Of a DNA stretch of 64,000 bases, positions 56,888-64,000 are shown piece by piece (the stretch's first letter is position 1; every line of letters begins with the position of its first letter). The notes under the pieces are model-generated. The model ran no database searches. It saw only the letters and a program-made list of their open reading frames with translations, and was not told the origin of the DNA. The stretch is from Streptomyces marispadix (lineage in GTDB: Bacteria; Actinomycetota; Actinomycetes; Streptomycetales; Streptomycetaceae): NCBI RefSeq assembly GCF_022524345.1, contig NZ_JAKWJU010000002.1:3286001-3350000 (forward strand), given 5' to 3'. The position numbers and the translations under genes are program-made.

Positions 56888-59565
56888 CTAGTCCTCTTCT
56901 CGGCTTCCGGTCGGCCCGCCGAACAGGCCGCCGTTGTCGCCTCCCGTATCGCCTCCGGTGTTTCCGCCGGTATCGCCTCCGCCGTCCTGGCCCTGGTCGT
57001 TACCGCCGTCCTGGCCCTGGTCCTGGCCGGCGGTCTGGCCCTGGTTCTGGCCGGCGGTCTGGCCCTGGTCGTTGCAGACGAACGGGTTGTCACACGTGCC
57101 CGAGGGCGACGGCGACTGCGACGGCGACTGCGACGGGTTCTGCGACGGGTTCTGCGAGGGGGTGTCGCTCGGGCTCGGCGTCGGCGACGGGCTGGCGCCC
57201 ACCCCGAAGACCGGCTCACCGATCGGGTCGGGCGTCGGGAAGGGCTTGGCGTAGGTGCCCTTCAAAGCGCCCGTCATGTACTTCGTCCAGATCTCCGCCG
57301 GGAACGACGCACCGTGGATCGAGTCCTGGCCGCCGACCCCGTACATCTTCTGGAAGCGCTGGGTCTTGGCCTTGTCGTTGACCCGCCACATGCCGATCGA
57401 CGTCGAGAGCTGCGGCGTGTAGCCGGTGAACCAGGCCGACTTGTTGTCGTCCGTCGTACCGGTCTTGCCCGCCGCCGGGCGTCCGAGCTGCCGCGCCGTG
57501 GTGCCGGTGCCGTCCTGGACGACCGTCTCCAGCACGTTGGTGACGTTGTCGGCGACGCGGGCCTCGAAGGCGCTCTTGACCTGCTTCTGGTGGGTGTAGA
57601 GGTTGCGGCCGCCGCCCTCGACCCGCTTCACCGAGTACGGCTCGGACTTCATGCCGCTGCTGGCGAACGTCCCGTAGGCGTTGGCCATGCGGATCGCGCT
57701 CGGCGCCGAAGTGCCCAGCGACAGCGTCGGAGTGCTGCGGGCGAGGCTGTCCTCGTTGAGGCCGGAGTCGAGCGCCGCCTGCCGCACCTTGTCGACGCCG
57801 ACGTCCATACCGAGCTGGATGTACGGCGTGTTGACGGAGTACTGCATCGCCTCGCGCAGCGAGATACGGCCCTTGTCCTCATTGCCGTCGTTGCGCTGGC
57901 GCCACTCCCGGCCTTCCTTGTCGTGCCAGATGGTGCGGTCGTAGTTGCGCAGTTTGATCTTGTTGTCGCCGTCGTAGACGCTCTTGGGCGAGACCGGGGT
58001 ACGTGCGTCACGGCCCTGCACCGCCGGGCCCCGCGGGTCGCGGACGCCGTCGCGCATCGCGGCGGCGAGAACGAACGGCTTGAACGTCGAACCGACCTGC
58101 ACACCGGTGTAGTCGGCGTTGTTGGTGAAGTGCGTGGTGGCGTCCTCACCGCCGTACATGGCGACGATCGCGCCGTCGTTCGGCTTCACCGAAGCACCGC
58201 CGAACTGCACGTACTTGTCGACCGCGCGGGCCTTCGGGTCGATGTTCGCCTTGCGGACCCGCTCCACCGCGGCCGTCATCTCCGCCATCTTCTTCTTGTC
58301 GAAGGTGGTGTAGATCCGCAGGCCGCCCTGCTTGAGCCTGCGGTCGGAGATGTTGCTGTTGGCCGTGATGTAGTTGTTGACGATGTCGACCATGTAGCCC
58401 TTCTGGCCCTTGAGTTCGGTCGACTTCTTCGGACGCTCCGGCATCGGGAACTTCGTGTACTTCGCCCGCTGCGCCTTCGACATCCGGCCGGTCGCCACCT
58501 CGCGGTCCAGCGTCCAGCTCCAACGCGCCTTGGCCCGCGCGAAGTTCTTCTCCTTCGTGGCCGCGGAACCGATGCCGCCCTCGGGGTCGTAGAGGTTCGG
58601 GCCGTTGAGCGTCGCGGAGAGGAACGCCGCCTCGCTCGGGTTGAGGTCCTTGGAGTCCTTGCGGTAGTACGCCTGCGCCGCGGCCTGGATGCCATACGCG
58701 CCGCGCCCGTAGTAGCCGGTGTTGAGGTACCCCTGAAGGATCTTCTGCTTCTTCTGCGTCGCACCGACCTTGATGGAGATGAACAGCTCCTTGACCTTAC
58801 GCGTGATGGTCTGCGACTGGTCGAGGTAGGTGTTCTTCACATACTGCTGCGTGATGGTCGAGCCGGACTGGGTGTCACCGCCCATGGCCATACGGCCGAC
58901 CGCGCGCACGATGCCGATCGGGTCGACGCCCGGGTCCTCGTAGAACGACTCGTTCTCCGCCGCGATGACGGCGTTCTGCATCGACTTGGGGATCTGGGCG
59001 AGCGGGACGATCTGCCTGTTCTGGTCGCCGCCGCCCGCGACGACCATCTGCTTGCCGTTCGCCCAGTAGTAGACGTTCTTCTGCTGCTTGGAAGCGGCGT
59101 TCTCGCTGGGGACTCCCACCATCGCCAGCGCGATGCCGGAGAGGCCGATGATCAGCCCGAGGAAACCCGCGAACGAGCCGAGGACGAGTTTCCACGAGGG
59201 AACCCAGCGGCGCATGCCCGTCTTGTTCCAGCGCGGATAGTCCACGAGCCGCTTTCTGGGCGGCGGTTGGAAGCGCCCGCGCCCCCTGCCGTACGGACCC
59301 GCGCCGCGCCCGCGGCCACCGGCGCCGAGAGCGCCCGAGGCCAGACCCGCGCCTGCGGCGCCCGCTCCCGCAGCCCGGCGGCGACCGCCGCCTCCTCCTG
59401 CACGCGGCGGCGGTGCCGCCCTCCGTGAGTCGGCACGACCGCCGTACGAGCTTGAAGCGCCCCCCTGGGCGGCGGGGCGGCACGGCGGCCGGTGCCGGAC
59501 GGCGGCTGCGGCTGCGCTGCGCGCCGGCCGCGCCCCTGTGGCGGCTTTCGACGGTGCTCGCTCAT
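56888..59565 (-). CDS. Class A penicillin-binding protein (transglycosylase/transpeptidase), frameshifted near N-terminus
   Basis: ATG 59565 (MSEHRRKPPQGRGRR) after GAGGAG opens the usual basic cytoplasmic region. A six-C run (59460-59465) breaks the frame; one added base joins it to GGASSSYGGRADSRRAAP... and to the main part at 59245. Corrected length is about 892 residues. A membrane helix (LVLGSFAGFLGLIIGLSGIAL) is followed by the GT51 domain (AENESFYEDPGVDP, QSGSTITQQYVKN). The transpeptidase domain carries STFK, SVN and KTGT. The C-terminal tail has Ser/Pro/Gln and Gly/Asp/Gln repeats. It makes and crosslinks peptidoglycan. Confidence 0.9.
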
Positions 59566-59946
59566 GGAACAGCTACTCCTCGGGCAGGCGCTCGCGCCTG
59601 AAGGTGGCAGTTGACGTCTGGTCCCCCCGAGCACGGCCCGCTGACACTCGGTCGGCCGGCCGCACTGCACCCAGGACGATGACGCACGCGGGCGTCTTCT
59701 GGTTCCCGGTGGTGGTCTGCACGCGCACAGACTACGCAGATCCAAAACGCCCTTGGACGGGCATCCTTCGCAATCAAGGCAAGTTGCTCGCAACTAATCA
59801 GAGATGTGAGTCCCTTCACCCGGCGCCCACTTGTCGCTCCTGACGCCCCGGCCTATCGTGCTGATGTATCGAGCCGATACATCAGCACGAGACGACGACG
59901 ACACCAACGGGCAAGCGGCGCACGGGACATAGGGAGGCGGTGCAGC
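59566..59946. promoter_or_regulatory. Divergent promoter region between PBP and padR-ino1
   Basis: 381 bp without a gene. It contains the palindrome 59857-59889 close to padR and must hold promoters for both directions. Confidence 0.6.
59857..59889. promoter_or_regulatory. Perfect 15-bp inverted repeat, likely PadR operator
   Basis: The arms 59857-59871 and 59875-59889 are perfect complements with AGC between them; inside are ATGT and ACAT half sites, as PadR proteins often use. It lies 57 bp before padR, so autoregulation of padR-ino1 is likely. Confidence 0.75.
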
Positions 59947-60648
59947 ATGAGCCGGCGCTCGGGAGTCCTTGAGTTCGCCGTACTCGGCCTGCTTCGCGAA
60001 TCACCCATGCACGGTTATGAGCTGCGAAAACGGCTCAACACCTCGCTGGGAGTCTTCCGCGCCTTCAGCTACGGGTCGCTCTATCCATGCCTCAAGACCC
60101 TCGTACAGCGCGGGTGGTTGACCGAGGAGCACGAGCCGGCCCGCCCGCCGCAGCAGAGCGAACGCCTCGAACGCGACGCCCTCACGGGCTCGTTGACCGG
60201 ACGCCGGGCAAAAATCGTCTACAGATTGACGGCTTCCGGCCGCGAACACTTCGAGGAGCTTCTTTCACAGACCGGACCGGACGCGTGGGAAGACGAACAC
60301 TTCGGTGTGCGTTTCGCCTTTTTCGGTCAGACCTCGCGGGAGGTGCGGATGCGTGTGCTCGAGGGACGACGCAGCCGCCTGGAGGAGAGGCTCGCGAAGA
60401 TGCGGGCCTCCCTCGCCCGTACCCGCGAACGGCTCGACGACTACACCCTCGAACTACAGCGCCACGGAATGGAATCCGTGGAGCGCGAAGTCCGCTGGCT
60501 CACCGAACTCATAGAGAGCGAGCGGACCGGGCGCGACAGGGAGGCGGGAACCGATTCCGGGCCTCCGCCGCGCCGCTTTGGAGACGCGGGGACCCGGCCC
60601 CGGCACAGGGGCGCAGCCCCGCCGGATCCGTCCGAGGACACCGCATGA
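59947..60648 (+). CDS. PadR-family transcriptional regulator
   Basis: ATG 59947 behind GGGAGGCGG; 233 residues. The winged helix-turn-helix is [48 protein letters not shown] and the wing [12 protein letters not shown] long C-terminal coiled coil ([40 protein letters not shown]) mediates dimerisation. It lies 49 bases before ino1 and probably controls it and itself through the palindrome upstream. Confidence 0.92.
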   Translation: MSRRSGVLEFAVLGLLRESPMHGYELRKRLNTSLGVFRAFSYGSLYPCLKTLVQRGWLTEEHEPARPPQQSERLERDALTGSLTGRRAKIVYRLTASGREHFEELLSQTGPDAWEDEHFGVRFAFFGQTSREVRMRVLEGRRSRLEERLAKMRASLARTRERLDDYTLELQRHGMESVEREVRWLTELIESERTGRDREAGTDSGPPPRRFGDAGTRPRHRGAAPPDPSEDTA

Positions 60649-60697
60649 GGCCGCGTACGAACGCGGCCTCACCGACCAGAAACAGGGAGCAGCCGGA

Positions 60698-61780
60698 ATG
60701 GGTTCGGTTCGTGTAGCCATCGCAGGCGTGGGCAACTGCGCCGCCTCGCTGGTGCAGGGCGTCGAGTACTACAAGGACGCCGACCCGGGCACCAAGGTGC
60801 CGGGCCTGATGCATGTGCAGTTCGGCGAATACCACGTGCGGGACGTGGAGTTCGTCGCCGCCTTCGACGTCGACGGCAAGAAGGTCGGCCTCGACCTGGC
60901 GGACGCGATCGGCGCGAGCGAGAACAACACCATCAACATCTGTGACGTGCCGCCCTCCGGCGTGACCGTGCAGCGCGGGCACACCCTCGACGGACTCGGC
61001 AGGTACTACCGGGAGACCATCGACGAGTCCGACGCCGAGCCGGTCGACGTCGTGCGCGCCCTGCGGGACTCCGAGGCCGACGTACTGGTCTGCTATCTGC
61101 CCGTCGGCTCCCAGGAGGCCGTCGAGTTCTACGCCCAGTGCGCCGTCGACGCGGGCGTCGCCTTCGTCAACGCGCTGCCCGTCTTCATCGCCGGTACGAA
61201 GGAGTGGGCGGAGAAGTTCACCGAGGCCGGGGTCCCGATCGTCGGCGACGACATCAAGTCCCAGGTGGGCGCGACCATTACGCACCGCGTGCTGGCACGG
61301 CTCTTCGAGGACCGCGGCGTCATCCTCGACCGCACGATGCAGCTCAACGTCGGCGGCAACATGGACTTCAAGAACATGCTGGAGCGCGACCGGCTGGAGT
61401 CGAAGAAGATCTCCAAGACGCAGGCCGTCACCTCGCAGATCCGCGACCGCGAACTCGGCGCGGACAACGTGCACATCGGCCCGTCCGACTACGTGGCATG
61501 GCTGGACGACCGCAAGTGGGCCTACGTACGCCTCGAGGGGCGCGCGTTCGGAGACGTACCGCTCAACCTGGAGTACAAGCTGGAGGTCTGGGACTCGCCG
61601 AACTCCGCGGGCGTCATCATCGACGCCCTGCGCGCGGCGAAGATCGCGAAGGACCGGGGCATCGGCGGGCCGATCCTGTCGGCGTCGTCGTACTTCATGA
61701 AGTCGCCGCCCGTGCAGTACTACGACGACGAGGCGCGCGAGCTGGTGCAGGCGTTCATCGACGGGAAGGCCGAACGCTGA
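60698..61780 (+). CDS. ino1: Inositol-3-phosphate synthase
   Basis: 360 residues from ATG 60698 with GGGAGC upstream. The NAD motif [16 protein letters not shown], and the conserved core blocks [38 protein letters not shown] and [18 protein letters not shown] are all present. It converts glucose 6-phosphate to inositol 3-phosphate, feeding phosphatidylinositol and mycothiol synthesis in actinobacteria. Confidence 0.95.
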   Translation: MGSVRVAIAGVGNCAASLVQGVEYYKDADPGTKVPGLMHVQFGEYHVRDVEFVAAFDVDGKKVGLDLADAIGASENNTINICDVPPSGVTVQRGHTLDGLGRYYRETIDESDAEPVDVVRALRDSEADVLVCYLPVGSQEAVEFYAQCAVDAGVAFVNALPVFIAGTKEWAEKFTEAGVPIVGDDIKSQVGATITHRVLARLFEDRGVILDRTMQLNVGGNMDFKNMLERDRLESKKISKTQAVTSQIRDRELGADNVHIGPSDYVAWLDDRKWAYVRLEGRAFGDVPLNLEYKLEVWDSPNSAGVIIDALRAAKIAKDRGIGGPILSASSYFMKSPPVQYYDDEARELVQAFIDGKAER

Positions 61781-61809
61781 GGCGGTAGCGGCGAGTTGTG
61801 ACTCGGCGT

Positions 61810-61839
61810 GGGGGCGCGGCGCGAGAAGGCCGCGCCCCC
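61810..61839 (+). terminator. Terminator behind ino1
   Basis: GGGGGCGCGGC (61810-61820) pairs with GCCGCGCCCCC (61829-61839) over an 8-base loop. It separates ino1 from the convergent alr-like gene. Confidence 0.8.
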
Positions 61840-62028
61840 GCCGCCTTCCCGGCCTCTCCGCGCCGCCGTCGTGCCCGGTCGCGGGGTGCCCGTGTCCGTC
61901 TGCGCGTCCGCGTCCGTCCGCGTATCCGTGTCCATAGCCGTTCGACCCGGGAGTGCCGACGGGCCTGCGGCGGAACCGAGGCCGGACCGGCGGCGAAGGG
62001 CTCCGACGGTTCGAGCGCGTCGGACGGT

Positions 62029-63060
62029 TCAGCGGTCGACCGTGCGGTCCACCATCGTCGTCGTGTGGCGAAGCTGCGCCGTCAGCTCCTCGCCGACCTT
62101 CGGCTCCGGCGCCTCCGACGGCACGAACAGAATCGACATCTGCATGTGCGGCGGCTCCGCGAACCACCTCTGCTTGCCGCCCCAGAGGAACGGCGACAGG
62201 TTCCGGTTGACCGTCGCGAGTCCCGCGCGGGCCACGCCCTTCGCCCGCGACGTCATTCCGTGCAGCGCCTTCGGCGACTCCAGGCCCACTCCGTGCGAGG
62301 TGCCTCCGGCGACGACCACGAGCCATCCGTCGCCCGGGGCCTTCGTCTGCCGGTAGCCGAAACGGTCGCCCTTCACCACCCGCGTCACGTCAAGGATCGA
62401 GCCCCGGTACTCCGTGGCGTCGTGATCGCCCAGCCACAGCCTCGTACCGATGCGCGCCCTGAAGCGGGTACGGGGGAACTGCTGCTGGAGACGGGCGAAT
62501 TCGTCCGGGCCGAGGTGGGAGACGAACATCGTGTCCAGCGGCAGCCTCGCCGCGCGCAGCCGGTCCATCCAGCCGATGACCTCCTCCACCGCGTCCGAAC
62601 CGTCCGTACGGTCCAGCGGCAGATGGATCGCGAAGCCCTCCAGCCGTACCTCGTCGATCGCGGCGTGCAGCTTCGGCAGGTCCTCCTCGGTCACACCGTG
62701 GCGCTTCATGGTGCTCATGACCTCGATGACGACCCGCGCCCCCCGCATCAGCCCGACGCCCTCGACCGACGACACCGAGCGGATCGCGCGGTCGGGCAGC
62801 GGCACCGGCTCCTCGTCCTTGCGGAAAGGCGTGAGCACCAGCAGGTCGCCGCCGAAGAAGTCCTTCATGCGGGCGGCCTCGTAAGTCGTGCCGACAGCGA
62901 GGATGTCGCTGCCGAAACGGGTGGCTTCGTCGGCGAGCCGCTCGTGCCCGAAGCCGTAGCCGTTGCCTTTGCAGACCGGGACGAGGCCCGGGTACTGCTG
63001 GATCACCGCCTGCTGGTGCGCCCGCCAGCGATCGGTATCGACGTAGAGGGTGAGCGCCAT
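62029..63060 (-). CDS. Alanine racemase-like PLP protein
   Basis: 343 residues from ATG 63060 behind GAAAGG. The N-terminus (MALTLYVDTDRWRAHQQAVI, VPVCKGNGYGFGHE) matches the alanine racemase barrel, with K31 as the likely pyridoxal-phosphate lysine. The remainder has the barrel pattern, but I cannot recognise the catalytic tyrosine loop of true alanine racemases. It may therefore act on another amino acid or as a PLP-binding homologue. It is 93 bases downstream of the femX-like gene and likely co-transcribed, which suggests a role in peptidoglycan precursor supply. Confidence 0.8.
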   Translation of the reverse strand: MALTLYVDTDRWRAHQQAVIQQYPGLVPVCKGNGYGFGHERLADEATRFGSDILAVGTTYEAARMKDFFGGDLLVLTPFRKDEEPVPLPDRAIRSVSSVEGVGLMRGARVVIEVMSTMKRHGVTEEDLPKLHAAIDEVRLEGFAIHLPLDRTDGSDAVEEVIGWMDRLRAARLPLDTMFVSHLGPDEFARLQQQFPRTRFRARIGTRLWLGDHDATEYRGSILDVTRVVKGDRFGYRQTKAPGDGWLVVVAGGTSHGVGLESPKALHGMTSRAKGVARAGLATVNRNLSPFLWGGKQRWFAEPPHMQMSILFVPSEAPEPKVGEELTAQLRHTTTMVDRTVDR

Positions 63061-63153
63061 GGCCGGTAGGGAACCTTTCTTCCGTCTCTCGTCTCGGTGT
63101 CTTTGCGACCTCTCGGCCGGCGCGGTCGCGGTGGGTGGGGGCGTCCCGCGCCG

Positions 63154-64000
63154 TCAGCGTCGCGACATGTAGATGTCAAGCGCCTTGTGCAGCAGCTTAT
63201 TGAGGGGGAAGTCCCACTCGCCGAGATACTCGGCGGCCTCTCCCCCGGTGCCGACCTTGAACTGGATCAGCCCGAACAGGTGGTCGGACTCGTCCAGGGA
63301 GTCGCTGATGCCGCGGAGGTCGTAGACGCTCGCGCCGAGCGCGTAGGCGTCCTGGAGCATCCGCCACTGCATCGCGTTCGAAGGCCGCACCTCTCGCTTG
63401 TGGTTGGCCGAGGCCCCGTACGAGTACCACACGTGGCCGCCCACGATCAGCATGGTCGCCGCAGCGATGCGCTCGCCCTCGTGCTCGGCGAAGTACAGCC
63501 GCATGCGGTTGGGGTCCTCGGCGTTGAGGACCTTCCACATCCGCTCGAAGTAAGCCTTCGGCCGCGGCCGGAACTTGTCGCGCTCCGCGGTGATCTCGTA
63601 CAGCCGCTGCCAGTCGTCGAGATCGGCCAGCCCACCCTGAACGACCTCGACCCCGGCCTTGTCGGCCTTCTTGATGTTGCGCCGCCAGAGCTGGTTGAAG
63701 CCCTTGTGGACCTCTTCCAACGACCGTCCTTCGAGCGGCACTTGGAAGACGTAGCGCGGCTGTACGTCACCGAAGCCCGCACCGCCGTCCTCGCCCTGCT
63801 GCCAGCCCATCCGCCGCAGCCTGTCCCCGACTTCGAACGCACGAGGCTCGATGTGCGTGGCCTGCACATCCCGCAGCCGCTTCACGTCCGGGTCCTGGAT
63901 GCCGCGCTTGATCGCGGGAGCGTCCCAGCGGCGGATCACCACGGGCGGGCCCATCTTCACGGAGAACGCGCCCTGTTGCTTGAGATGGGCGAGCATCGGC
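63154..64000 (-). CDS. femX: FemX/FemAB-family peptidoglycan aminoacyltransferase (5' end outside window)
   Basis: The stop is at 63154, and the frame is open to the window edge, so the N-terminus is missing; the first visible Met is internal. Visible blocks include LWRRNIKKADKAGVEVVQGG, YEITAERDKFRPRP, IAAATMLIVGGHVWYSYGAS, and ASVYDLRGISDSLDESDHLFGLIQFK, which are the GNAT-like features of FemX. This enzyme adds the first bridge amino acid (glycine in streptomycetes) to lipid II from an aminoacyl-tRNA. Confidence 0.9.
   Translation of the reverse strand, partial: PMLAHLKQQGAFSVKMGPPVVIRRWDAPAIKRGIQDPDVKRLRDVQATHIEPRAFEVGDRLRRMGWQQGEDGGAGFGDVQPRYVFQVPLEGRSLEEVHKGFNQLWRRNIKKADKAGVEVVQGGLADLDDWQRLYEITAERDKFRPRPKAYFERMWKVLNAEDPNRMRLYFAEHEGERIAAATMLIVGGHVWYSYGASANHKREVRPSNAMQWRMLQDAYALGASVYDLRGISDSLDESDHLFGLIQFKVGTGGEAAEYLGEWDFPLNKLLHKALDIYMSRR

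Noticed and set aside
56934..57254. Repeat array in the PBP tail as a CRISPR or separate gene
   Set aside because: The short repeats encode low-complexity Gly/Asp/Gln and Ser/Pro/Gln tail residues of the PBP; there are no spacers.

Overview
This window is a high-GC actinobacterial chromosome segment that holds the replication origin, almost certainly from Streptomyces or a close relative. The evidence is the gene order around oriC (gyrA-gyrB-DUF721-recF-gnd-dnaN-oriC-dnaA-rpmH-rnpA-yidD-yidC-jag-rsmG-parA-parB), a DnaA with a long domain II, GTTTCACGTGAAAC parS sites, the DLW-39 mini-protein, and conserved flanks running from sigM/murJ to a PadR regulator, ino1 and a FemX-type enzyme. The stretch from the DUF6049 gene to trxA also matches the mycobacterial pcnA-murJ-sigM-trxB-trxA order.

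Left flank (1-9437): the end of a helix-turn-helix protein, a Ser/Thr kinase, two translationally coupled paralogous secreted/membrane proteins (one with a von Willebrand A domain), the DLW-39 mini-gene, a small conserved protein, a hemC-type hydroxymethylbilane synthase and a secreted beta-helix protein.

Integrated element (9438-21002): an 11.5 kb actinomycete integrative and conjugative element (AICE) of the pSAM2 type lies in the 3' part of a tRNA-Ile(GAT) gene, bounded by 44-bp direct repeats. On its right it carries int, xis, a rolling-circle rep, spd/transfer small genes, an FtsK-like translocator and an SCO3933-family regulator. On its left are a translationally coupled ABM-fold/XRE-TPR regulator pair flanked by clusters of GTAC operators, an anti-sigma-like ATPase with a Cys-rich partner, a membrane coiled-coil protein and a NYN-domain nuclease. 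Several non-coding structures stand out: a long imperfect hairpin, overlapping alternative hairpins in the transfer-operon leader, and integrase arm-type repeats.

Replication core (21100-34800): DUF3566, gyrA, gyrB, DUF721, recF, gnd and dnaN on the minus strand. A 960-bp oriC is rich in DnaA-box-like sequences, followed by dnaA (minus), and then rpmH on the plus strand.

Right arm (34800-64000): the ribosome/membrane-insertion/segregation operon rnpA to parB, a GNAT gene, then the minus-strand block DUF6049-murJ-pseudokinase-sigM-anti-sigma-trxB-trxA. After this come a CCA-adding enzyme, an MFS transporter, a GT87 mannosyltransferase-like protein, a class A PBP, PadR-ino1, and femX-alr-like. 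Seven perfect and two degenerate parS sites are scattered here, many inside coding sequence. Three genes (parB, the DUF6049 gene and the PBP gene) each need a small indel at a C/G homopolymer to restore their family reading frame; this looks more like sequence error than three real inactivations.
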